In this document: positions 1-10,875 of the stretch, piece by piece | Numbering within the stretch: the stretch's first letter is position 1 | Layout: the number at the start of each line of letters is the position of its first letter | Origin: Eurosta solidaginis | Lineage: Eukaryota > Arthropoda > Insecta > Diptera > Tephritidae | Assembly: GCF_040869045.1 (NCBI RefSeq) | Contig: NC_090321.1 | Location: forward strand, 71,333,183-71,397,182 | Length of the DNA stretch: 64,000 nt | Reading direction: 5' to 3' | Made by a program: the position numbers and the translations under genes | Notes under the pieces: model-generated | Told to the model about the DNA's origin: nothing | Database searches by the model: none | The model's input: the letters and a program-made list of their open reading frames with translations, nothing else

Positions 1-1186
1 ATTTCACCAAATGCTTACGTGTATAGTATATATTTTTGTCTGAAAAAATCATAGAGATCGGTGGTATATATATTATATACTTCATATAAACTGTCATTTT
101 TGCCCCTTTTTTACGGATAGAAGCTTCAAAATTCATCAAATTTCATCAAATAGTTACGTTTACGTCATATAATTTTGAAATACGTGATTCGTAGTCATAG
201 TTTTTACATTCAGACCACAAAAAACGTGAAGCTTTACATCTCACACAAAGTACCTACCTATTTTTTATTTTATATTTATCTTAAAAATTGTTTAGATATG
301 TTCAAATTTCACCAAATGTTTACGTGTATAGCATATATTGCTGTCTGAAAAAATCATAGGGCCCGGTGGTATATATAATCTCATACAACCGATTGTGATA
401 AGAAACTTTGCGCAATTTCTTCCCCATTTCAACAGCTAGAAGCTTCAAATTTCACCAAATGCTTACGTGTATAGTATATATTGTTGTCTGAAAAAATCAT
501 TGAGATCGGTGGTGTATATAGTATATATCTCATACAACCGATTGTTCAGATAAGAAACTTTGCGAAATATCTGCCCCATTTTAACAGCTAGAAGCTTTAA
601 ATTTCACCAAATGCTTACGTATATGGCATATATTGTTGTCTGGAAAACTCATAGAGATCGGTTGTATATATAGTATATATCTCATACAACCGATTGTTCA
701 GATAAGAAGCTTTTCGCAATTTCTACCCCATTTTAACAGCTATAAGCTTCAAATTTCACCGATTGCTTACGTATATAGTATATATTGTTATGTCAAAAAA
801 TCATAGAGATCGGTGATATATATAATATATATATGATGGTATATATAGTATATATATATAGTATATATATATATATTTTTTTCGCGGTTTCGGCTCCATT
901 TTAACATCTAGAAGCTTCAAATTTCACCAAATGCTTACGTATATAGCATATATTTTTGTCTGAAACAATCATAGAGATCGGTGATATATATATTATATAT
1001 TTCATATAAACTGCCATTTTTGCCCCTTTTTTACGGATAGAAGCTTCAAAATTCATCAAATTTCATCAAATAGTTACGTTTACGTCATATATTTTTGAAA
1101 TACGTGATTCGTAGTCATAGTTTTTACATTCAGACTACAAAAAACGTGAAGCTTTGCATCCTCACACAAAGTACCTACCTAATTTT
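1..1186 (+). repeat. Tandem array of a HINE-like family B unit, cut by window start
   Basis: AT-rich tandem repeats with a period of about 150 bp. Each unit runs through AAATGCTTACGTATATAG, a TGTCTGAAAAAATCATAGAGATC segment in two variants, a (TA)n-rich core, a CATACAACCGATTGTTC segment and GCTAGAAGCTTCAAATTTC. The last part (about 1000-1186) is a distinct tail segment ending in CACACAAAGTACCTACCT, which recurs just before the next head at 2560-2586. This shows that the stretch is the array of a unit whose head lies outside the window. The 60-70 residue reading frames here are repeat artefacts. No gene is seen. Confidence 0.8.
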
Positions 1187-2586
1187 ATACCTTTCATGAA
1201 AATGAAATGGTATATTAATTTCGTCACGAAACCGAAAATTGTAAGTCCCTAAAGGAAAATAGATAGACCCACCATTAAGTATACTGAAATAATCAGGTTG
1301 AAGAGCTGAGTTGATTTAGCCATGTCCGTCTGTCCGTCTGTCTGTTTGTATGCAAACTAGTCCCTCAATTTTTGAGATATATTGATAAAATTTGGTGAGC
1401 GGGTGTATTTGGGTGTCCGATTAGACATTTGTCGGAATCGGCCGGATCGGACCACCACAGCATATATTCTCCATACAACCGATTTTTCAGAAAAAGAGGA
1501 TTTTTGTAATATCTTACTCAATTTAACAGATTGAAGCTTCAAACTTCACCATATAATTTCGTATATTGCACATATTGTTGCCTGAAAAAATTTATGAGAT
1601 CGGTCGTATATATAGTATATATCCCCCACAACCGATTGTTCAGATAAGAAACTTTTCGTAATTGCTGCCCTATTTTAAGAGCTAGAGGCTTCAAATTTCA
1701 ACGAATGCTTACGTATATAGGATATATTGTTGCCTGAAAAAATCATACAGATCGGTGGTATATATAGTATATATATGGTGGTATATATAGTATATATATA
1801 TAGTATATATATATATATTCGCAATTTTAGCCCCATTTTAACAGCTAGAAGCTTCAAATTTCACCGAATGCTTACGTATATGGCATATATTGTTGTCTGA
1901 AAAAATCATAGAGATCGGTTGTATATATAATATATATCTCATACAACCGATTGTTCAGATAAGAAACTTTTCGCAATTTCTACCCCATTTTAACAGCTAT
2001 AAGCTTCAAATTTCACCGATTGCTTACGTATATAGTATATATTGTTATGTCAAAAAATCATAGAGATCGGTGATATATATAATATATATATGATGGTATA
2101 ATATAGTATATATATATAGTATATATATATATATATTTTTTGCGGTTTCGGCCCCATTTTAACATCCAGAAGCTTCAATTTTCACCAAATGCTTACATGT
2201 ATAGCATATATTGATGTCTGAAAAAATCATTGAGATCGGTGGTATACATAGTATATATCTCATACAACCGATTGTTCAGATAAGAAACTTTGCGCAATTT
2301 ATGTCCCATTTTAACAGCTAGAAGCTTCAAATTTCACCAAATGCTTACGTATATAGCATATATTTTTGTCTGAAAAAATCATAGAGATCAGTGGTATATA
2401 TATTATATACTTCATATAAACTGTCATTTTTGCCCCCTTTTTACGGATAGAAGCTTCAAAATTCATCAAAAAGTTACGTTTACGTCATATATTTTTGAAA
2501 TACGTGGTTCGTAGTCATAGTTTTTACATTCAGACCACAAAAAACGTGAAGCTTTGCATCCTCACACAAAGTACCTACCTATTTTT
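1187..2586 (+). mobile_element. HINE/DINE-1-like element, family B, head-plus-array unit 1
   Basis: The unit opens with a palindromic end, ATACCTTTCATG followed closely by AAATGGTAT. About 130 bp further on comes the CCGTCTGTCCGTCTGTCTG microsatellite core preceded by TTTAGCCATG, as in Drosophila INE-1/DINE-1. The same ~150-bp tandem array as upstream follows. The next head begins exactly 1400 bp downstream, so head and array are reiterated as one higher-order unit. The element is non-coding. In the family, such elements are thought to be mobilised in trans by Helentron Rep/helicase-endonuclease proteins. Assignment to HINE rests on architecture rather than on a database match. Confidence 0.7.
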
Positions 2587-4210
2587 ATACCTTTCGTGAA
2601 AATGAAATGGTATATTAATTTCGTCACGAAACCGAAAATTGTAAGTGCTTAAAGGAAAATAGATAGACCCACCATTAAGTATACCGAAATAATCAGGTTG
2701 AAGAGCTGAGTTGATTTAGCCATGCCCGTCTGTCCGTCTGTCTGTTTGTATGCAAACTAGTCCCTCAATTTTTGAGATATCTTGATAAAATTTGGTGAGC
2801 GGGTGTATTTGGGTGTCCGATTAGACATTTGTCGGAACCGGCCGGATCGGACCACTGTAGCATATATCCTCCATACAACCGATTTTTCAGAAAAAGAGAA
2901 TTTTTGTAATATCTTACTCAATTTAACAGATTGAAGCTTCAAACTTCACCATATACTTTCATATATTGCACATATTGTTGCCTGAAAAAATTTATGAGAT
3001 CGGTCGTATATATAGTATATATCCCCCACAACTGATTGTTCAGATAAGAAACTTTTCGTAAATACTGCCCTATTTTAAGAGCTAGAGGCTTCAAATTTCA
3101 ACGAATGCTTACGTATATAGCATATATTGTTGTCTGAAAAAATCATACAGATCGGTGGTATATATAGTATATATATGGTGGTATATATAGTATATATATG
3201 GTGGTATATATAGTATATACATATACTATATATATATAGTATATATATATATATATTCGCAACTTTAGCCCCATTTTAACAGATAGAAGCTTCAAATTTC
3301 ACCGAATGCTTACGGATATGGCATATATTGTTGTCTGAAAAACTCATAGAGATCGGTTGTATATATAGTATATATCTCATACAACCGATTGTTCAGATAA
3401 GAAACTTTTCGCAATTTCTACCCCATTTTAACAGCTATAAGCTTCAAATTTCACCGATTGCTTACGTATATAGTATATATTGTTATGTCAAAAAATCATA
3501 GAGATCGGTGATATATATAATATATATATGATGGTATATATAGTATATATATATAGTATATATATATATATATTTTTTGCGGTTTCGGCCCCATTTTAAC
3601 ATCCAGAAGCTTCAATTTTCACCAAATGCTTACGTGTATGGCATATATTGATGTCTGAAAAAATCATTGAGATCGGTGGTATACATAGTAAATATCTCAT
3701 ACAACCGATTGTTCAGATAAGAAACTTTGCGCAATTTCTGTCCCGTTTTAACAGCTAAAAACTTCAAATTTCACCAAATGCTTACGTATATAGCATATAT
3801 TGTTGTCTGAAAAATCATAGAGATCGGTGGTATATATATTATATACTTCATATAAACTGTCATTTTTGCCCCTTTTTTACGGATAGAAGCTTCAAAATTC
3901 ATCAAATTTCATCAAATAGTTACGTTTACGTCATATATTTTTGAAATACGTGATTCGTAGTCATAGTTTTTACACGCAGACCACAAAAAACCTGAAACTT
4001 TGCATCCTCACACAAAGTACCTACCTATTTTTTATTTTATATTTATCTTAAAAATCGTTTAGGTATGTAGATCTGTTCACTATATATTTCTTATCTTATA
4101 CATCCGATTATTCGGAGATTACGAACGGGATAAGATTATTGTTCAGCCCCATTCATGAAAGGTATGAAGTCTTCGGCATAGCCGAAGACAGTCCCGTCCT
4201 TACTTGTTTT
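2587..4210 (+). mobile_element. HINE/DINE-1-like element, family B, terminal unit with 3' end
   Basis: This is the second head (ATACCTTTCGTG, one change from the previous one) plus array, closely similar to the unit before it. It ends with the features of a rolling-circle 3' terminus. A subterminal inverted repeat CATGAAAGGTAT at 4154-4165 is the exact reverse complement of the 5' start ATACCTTTCATG. A hairpin follows at 4169-4189, then CCTTACTTGTTTT. The family A elements in this window end in the same CCTTACTTGTT after their own hairpin. No coding capacity is seen. Confidence 0.75.
4169..4189 (+). other. 3'-terminal hairpin of HINE family B
   Basis: A perfect 9-bp stem, GTCTTCGGC paired with GCCGAAGAC, closes on a 3-nt loop (ATA). 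It lies about 20 nt from the element's 3' end. Rolling-circle transposons typically carry such a hairpin as the replication stop signal; that role is from family knowledge and is not shown here. Confidence 0.75.
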
Positions 4211-4610
4211 TAATTGTTATTAACAATTTACTAGTAATTAGTAGCTAAAGTTACCATGGTATAACTATCACTTTTTATCTACATACGAACACTTTCACAA
4301 GAATTTTATACATAAGTACACTTTATAATGTTTATAAAACCACAATCAACTATTTTCATTTCTTTAAATTTGCGTATTATTGTAAAATTTAATGATTTAT
4401 TTGTTTAATTTCCGCGAACACAAGCATACAGCCATTTTATCTAATTCAGTGCTTGCTTGGTGGTACCAGATGCTTTAAATTGTTCCAACGAATGAAACAT
4501 TTTTAAATAGTACCAACGAGGAAAATGGACCTTTTTCATTCAACTCTATTTATTTATTTTACAAAAAAATAGAAAATTTGGAATAAAAAATCGCGCGATG
4601 CGCAATAATT
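4211..4610. other. AT-rich stretch without recognised feature
   Basis: AT-rich sequence between the family B element and the foldback. No open frame of note, repeat or RNA gene was recognised. Confidence 0.5.
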
Positions 4611-4840
4611 CTGCGTAGAACACCTTTCTGCATAAGCGGCCTTCGGCCGCGCTTATAAAAAATAACCCTGGGCTACGCCATGCCAAGTCCGGGTGTGTGG
4701 TATAACCATGGCTACCGCCATGGTGATGTTCTTCTACGCAGAAAGATGTACCACACACCTGGACTTGGCATGTCGTAGCCCAGGGTTATTTTTTATAAGC
4801 GCGGCCGAAGGCCGCCTATGCAGAAAGGTGTTCTACGCAG
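4611..4840. repeat. 230-bp foldback (palindromic) element
   Basis: Two near-identical inverted arms of about 90 bp, starting CTGCGTAGAACACC and ending GGTGTTCTACGCAG, with only a few mismatches. Each arm contains its own small palindrome (GCGGCCTTCGGCCGC type) and a segment reading CCCTGGGCTACG. The short centre holds CCATGGCTACCGCCATGG and another TTCTACGCAGAAAGA motif, a partial repeat of the terminus. The arms are much more GC-rich than the flanks. No clear target duplication is seen. It could be a foldback MITE or a DNA-level hairpin hotspot. The two opposite 70-residue frames are consequences of the palindrome. Confidence 0.8.
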
Positions 4841-5105
4841 ACTTGTTCCTTTTATTTTTTACTTTTAATAAATTATGGTTATTTCATAAAAAAATGCGAT
4901 TTTTTTAAATAAATTACGTTTACTTCGACGACACTATTCAAGTTTTCTTGTAATTGTAACTTTTACATATGTACATAATAGTTTGCTGTATTTTTCAAAT
5001 CTCATTGTAACTGATTATATAGTATAAAGATACCATTTCAAATTTTGATTTGGGATTTATTTAATTTTTTTTTTTGGGACTTGTGGCTTCATTATGAAAT
5101 AATTA

Positions 5106-5260
5106 GCAAATATTGGGAGTTATTTCATTTCCTTCTTTGGGAGTTATTTCATTTATTAAAGTTGGGCGTTATTTCATTTTTATTGGGAATTATTTCATTG
5201 GGAGTTATTTCATGGGAGTTATTTCATTTGGGAGATATTTCACTGCACCGGAATCATTTG
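5106..5260. repeat. Short tandem repeat, GGGAGTTATTTCATT type
   Basis: About eight degenerate copies of a 13-20 bp motif (TTGGGAGTTATTTCATT). The array merges into the longer GGGATC minisatellite downstream, so it may be its eroded edge. The 265 bp between the foldback and this array hold nothing recognisable. Confidence 0.7.
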
Positions 5261-5279
5261 CGTACCTTTGAGAGATAAA

Positions 5280-8200
5280 TTCTTGATAGTTTGCGGGATC
5301 ATTACGGGACTTTTTCGGGGTCATTTTGGGTGCCTTCCGGCATCATTTCAGGATGCTTTTCAAAATCCGTCCGGGATCCCGTCGGGGCCATTTGGGGATC
5401 TTTTGGGGTCCCTTCCGGCATCATTTCAGGATGGTTTTCGGGATCAGTCCGGGATCCCGTCGGGGTCATTTCGGGACCTTCTCTCGACTAATACGGGATA
5501 ATTTGAGGACCCTTTCGGCATCATTTCTGGATGGTTTTCGGGATCAGTCCGGGATCCCATCAGGGTCATTTCGGGACTATTAGGTGATCATTTGAGGACC
5601 TTTCCGGCATCATTTCTGTATGGTTTTCGGTATCCGTTCGGGCGTCGGGGTCATTTCGGGATCATTTGGGGTCCTTTCCGGCATCATTTCTAGATGGTTT
5701 TCGGGATTCATCCGGGATCCCGTCGGGGTCATTTCGGGACTAATACGGGATCATTTGGGGAGCCTTTCGGCATCATTTCTGGGTGGTTTTCGGGATCCAT
5801 ACGGGATCCCGTCAGGGTAATTTCTGGACTTTTCCGAGACTATTTCGGGATCATTTTGGGACCCTTCTATGATCATTTCTGGATGGATTTCGGGATCTGT
5901 CCGGGATCCCGTCATGGTCATTTAGGGATTCGTTCGAGATCCCGTCAGGGTAATTTCGGGACTTCTTCGGGACTATTTCGGGATCATTTCTGGATGGTTT
6001 TCGAGATCCGTCCGGGATCCCATTGGGGTAATTTCGGGACTATTTCGGGATCATTTTGTGTGGTTCTCTGGATAAGTCTAGAATCGTGTCGTTGTCATTT
6101 CGGGTTTTTTTTGGGACTATTCCGGGAACTTTTGGAGAATCTTTTCTTTTGGGACCCTTCTATGATCATTTCTAGATGGATTTCGGGATTTTTCCGGGAT
6201 CCCGTCAGGGTCATTTAAGGATACGCTCGAGATCCCGTCAGGGTAATTTCGGGACTATTTCGGGATCGTTTCTGGATGGTTTTCGGGATCCCGTCGGAGT
6301 CATTTCGGGACTTTTTCGGGGCTAATACAGGATAATTTGGGGACACTTCCGGCATCATTTCTGGATGGTTTTCGGGATCCGTCCGGGATCCCGTCGTGGT
6401 CATTTCGGGACTATTTCGGGATCATTTGGGGTACCGTCCGGGGTCATTTCTAGATGGTTTTCGGGATCCGTCCGAGATCCCGTCGGGGTCATTTCCGAAC
6501 TTTTTCTCGACTAATACGGGATCATTTGGGGACCTTTCCGGCATCATTTCTTGATGGTTTTCGGTAATCGTTCGGTATCCCGTCTGGGTCATTTCGGGAC
6601 TTTTTCGGGATCATTTGGGGTCCCTTCCGACATCATTTCTGGATGGTTTTTGGGATTCATCCGGGATCCCGTCGGGTTCATTGCAGGACATTTTCGGGAT
6701 CATTTGGGGTACCTTCCGGCATCATTTCTAGATGGTTTTCGGGATCCGGCGGGAATCCCGTCTTGGTCATTTCAGGACTTTTTCGGGACTAATACGGGAT
6801 CATTTGGGGAGCCTTTCAGCATCATTTCGGGACTTTTTCGGTATCGTTCAAGAATGGTTTTCAGGGTTCGTCCGGGATCCCGTCAGGGTAGTTACTGGAC
6901 TTTTCCGAAACCATTTCGGGATCATTTTGGGACCCTTCTATGATCATTTCTGGATGGATTTCGGGATCTGTCCGGGATCCCGTCATGGTCATTTAGGGAT
7001 TCGTTCGAGATCCCGTCAGGGTAATTTCGGGACTTCTTCGGGACTATTTCGGGATCATTTCTGGATGGTTTTCGAGATCCGTCCGGGATCCCATTGGGGT
7101 AATTTCGGGACTATTTCGGGATCATTTTGTGTGGTTCTCTGGATAAGTCTAGAATCGTGTCGTTGTCATTTCGGGTTTTTTTTGGGACTATTCCGGGAAC
7201 TTTTGGAGAATCTTTTCTTTTGGGACCCTTCTATGATCATTTCTAGATGGATTTCGGGATTTTTCCGGGATCCCGTCAGGGTCATTTAAGGATACCCTCG
7301 AGATCCCGTCAGGGTAATTTCGGGACTATTTCGGGATCGTTTCTGGATGGTTTTCGGGATCCCGTCGGAGTCATTTCGGGACTTTTTCGGGGCTAATACA
7401 GGATAATTTGGGGACACTTCCGGCATCATTTCTGGATGGTTTTCGGGATCCGTCCGGGATCCCGTCGTGGTCATTTCGGGACTATTTCGGGATCATTTGG
7501 GGTACCGTCCGGGGTCATTTCTAGATGGTTTTCGGGATCCGTCCGAGATCCCGTCGGGGTCATTTCAGAACTTTTTCTCGACTAATACGGGATCATTTAG
7601 GGACCTTTCCGGCATCATTTCTTGATGGTTTTCGGTAATCGTTCGGTATCCCGTCTGGGTCATTTCGGGACTTTTTCGGGATCATTTGGGGTCCCTTCCG
7701 ACATCATTTCTGGATGGTTTTTGGGATTCATCCGGGATCCCGTCGGGTTCATTGCAGGACATTTTCGGGATCATTTGGGGTACCTTCCGGCATCATTTCT
7801 AGATGGTTTTCGGGATCCGGCGGGAATCCCGTCTTGGTCATTTCAGGACTTTTTCGGGACTAATACGGGATCATTTGGGGAGCCTTTCAGCATCATTTCG
7901 GGTCTTTTTCGGTATCGTTCAAGAATGGTTTTCAGGGTTCGTCCGGGATCCCGTCAGGGTAGTTACTGGACTTTTCCGAAACTATTTCGGGATCATTTTG
8001 GGACCCTTCTATGATCATTTCTGGATGGATTTCGGGATCTGTCCGGGATCCCGTCATGGTCATTTAGGGATCCGTTCGAGATCTCGTCAGGGTAATTTCG
8101 GGACTTCTTCGGGACTATTTCGGGATAATTTCTGGATGGTTTTCGTGATCCGTCCGGTATTCCATTGGGGTAATTTCGGGACTATTTCGGGATCATTTTG

Positions 8201-8870
8201 TGTGGTTCTCTGGATAAGTCTAGAATCGTGTCGTTGTCATTTCGGGTTTTTTTTGGGGACTATTCCGGGAACTTTTGGAGACCCTCCCGGAGCATTTCTG
8301 GATGGTTTACGGGATGCGTCCGCGATAGCTTCGGGGTCATTTCGTGGATTTTTCTGGATAATTTCGGGATCATTTGGGGATCCTATGAGGTTATCAGCAT
8401 CATTTTTAGGGCTAATACGGGATCATTTGGGGACCCTTCCGGCATCATTTCTGGATAGATTTCGGGATCTGTACGGGAACCCATCAGGGTAATTTTGGGA
8501 CTTTTTCTGGACTATTTCGGGATTATTTGGGGACTCTTTACGGGTAATTTCGTGACTTTTTCTGTACTATTTGAGATCATTTGTGGGCCCTTCCGGCATC
8601 ATTTCTGGATGGATTTCGGGATCTGTATGGGAACCCATCAGGGTAATTTCGGGACTATTTCGGGATCATTTTGTGTGGTTCTATGGATAAGTCTAGAATC
8701 GTGTCGTTGTCATTTCGGGTTTTTGGGGGCTATTCCGGGAACTTTTGGAGACCCTTTCGGGGCATTTCTGGATGGTTTTCGGGATCCGTCCGCGATAGCG
8801 TCGGGGTCATTTCGTGGATTTTTCTGGATAATTTCGGGATCATTTGGGGATCCTATGAGGTTATCAGCTC
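5280..8870. repeat. GGGATC-rich minisatellite, unit about 78-100 bp
   Basis: A large array of degenerate units. Each has CATCATTTCTGGATGG, TTTTCGGGATCCGTCC, GGGATCCCGTCGGGGTC, ATTTCGGGAC and TTTTTCGGGATCATTTGG in order. Copies vary in length and order. The GC content is well above that of the flanks. Frames of 130-229 residues rich in FRD, ISG and GSF arise on both strands because the unit has few stops. They have no domain and show frame-independent repetition, so I do not call them genes. Confidence 0.85.
5823..7964. repeat. 1071-bp higher-order tandem duplication inside the minisatellite
   Basis: The stretch from about 5823 to 6893 recurs from 6894 to 7964 with only scattered differences. 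Every matching landmark is offset by 1071 bp: for example the frames beginning at 6551 and 7622, and those ending near 6215 and 7286. A third, more diverged and incomplete copy continues to about 8280. A fourth fragment with the marker GTGTGGTTCTATGGATAAG lies near 8670. High identity between the first two copies points to recent unequal exchange. Confidence 0.8.
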
Positions 8871-10875
8871 ATTTAGCTCTTTTTTTTTACTCAATTACAA
8901 AAATAAAATGCATTAGACAAAAAAAAATTTTTAAACAGAAAACTTGATAAGCAGGCTAACGTGAATAGCCCATATATTTCATTTTCTCCTTAAATAAATA
9001 AATAATTATATGATGTTAATTGATATGTGTACATATGTATGACTGATTATGAACGCTGGTTATTGCTAAATAAGTGTGATAAGCGATCTCGAGCGTAAAA
9101 TTAGTGATCACACAATCCGTTCGCACTTTTTTATTATGGCTTATTCTAAGTAGATAAGTATGTACGTACGTTTTTGCTTTTCTTGTTGCTGCACACTTAT
9201 CTATAAGCCGATGTCGCCATAAGTGATATCAAAAGGAACGGCCAGGGAACAGCTTCTAACCGTTTTGTCATACAAAAGGCCGTGTATCACCAGCGAGTAA
9301 GTTTCCTATAGCTGATTCAACTCTTCTCTAGGCATGGTGACTTAAGGTGCGTTTATGTGGGAACCTCGATTTGGGGGTAGATGTCATGTAGAGCTTTCGG
9401 TCAAGCTGCAAATTAAGTGGGCAAGTCTTTATGTTGGATTATTGACGCTAGCAGAGTTTCTCAGGAGAGTCGCGACTCGCATAACACATTAGTACTATGC
9501 GGGTCCTTTCTTTTTCTCTATGAGGGATATTTTCCCTATCGTATGAGATGGTAGCCGCTTTCTTTATTGAAAAGCAATATTCGAAAGTGGTTGATTAAAA
9601 GCACTGCTGTACAAAGAAATGAGTGTGCCACTTTTTTTACGTTATCCTAAATGAAAGATAAGATTTTCACTTTGGAACAGATCTTCTGATCTACTAGGCG
9701 GGATTGGCCCGTCGCTTTCCTATACCTTCCTGATTCAGGGCTGATTTCCTTGGTGTTATTGTTATTGCGAAAATTCAAACATCTTATTTTTGCGGAGAGT
9801 GTAGCCGAAGTAGGTTTTTCCCAAAGGCTGGGGATGCGCTCAGTTAGTCCAAGTGTGGTCCTACAAATGCCTGCTATGTCAAAATACTTGTTTTTATTTG
9901 CTAAGGTATACAATGGACGAGAAAGGCGGGTAGTATCGAAGAATCGCTCTACGGTGAAGTGATTAGTGTTCGGTTATAGTTGAACGGCAGTGGATGAATA
10001 CAGTTAAGCATCTGAGAGCAACCAAAGGTGCTAGTAGTAATAATAATATTAGAAACAATAGCTTAGTTATCGGATACAGTGCAGCTTTTGAGCAACGGGA
10101 GATAAGCTTAGTATAGGGCGGGATACAGTGCAGCTAGCAAGTCATGAATGTAGAGCAACAGCTGGCCAGTGGGGTGTCGCCGATGGAGCTGTAGTTACAA
10201 GGCTATAATCTGGAAGGCGATATCGAAGTAAATAAACTGTGAACGGCTTCAAAAATCTCACTTTAGAAAAGTTACATTCAGCTCCAGTGGATGCTTCTCG
10301 CAGAAAACGTCCGCTGTTGCGAAATTTCAAAGGCTCCCATTGGGATGTTGGCTATCTCCCCTCCTTAGTAGCGCGCTGCATAGAAGGATCCTGAATTGTG
10401 TACGTAGTTGTACTAGCCGTGACTTCGTAGACCAATTCGTGTTCTTACGGGAAGTGCCCCTTGCGCTCACACAACGGTCCACGGCCAAAACCAGAGCTGA
10501 TACGAAGGATCAGGTAGTCATAAGTTGTACAACAGTAAACAGGGAGACGTGAGGAATAAAATGATAGTTCCGCATCGAGGAAAAGCAATCCTTTCGCCAA
10601 CGTGGCAATCTGCACTGAAACCTGAAAATCTGTAGTTTAAAACATAGAAGATTCCGATATAACCGCGAAGCAAAGGGCGTATGGAGCTAAAATTGCTACC
10701 TAATGTGAAGCATAGCAGGAGGGTTCAGCCTAAAATTGTTGAGCAGTGTATAAATCCCATAAGAATCTAATAATAATCGCTTTCTCAATTTCGCTTACAA
10801 TCAAAAACTAAGTATCATCCTTTGCTGACTACAAAGAGCATAAAATCACTACTTCAACTGTCATTTCTCGTTTTT
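8871..10875. other. Unique-looking DNA without recognised gene
   Basis: No coding region, RNA gene or known repeat was recognised on either strand. A small direct repeat (GATACAGTGCAGCT) occurs twice around 10070-10135. The short frames (60-90 residues) overlap each other on both strands and have no family features. Confidence 0.4.

Noticed and set aside
5326..8947. Several frames of 130-229 residues as genes
   Set aside because: They lie wholly in a minisatellite, are repeated with the DNA unit on both strands and show no domain.
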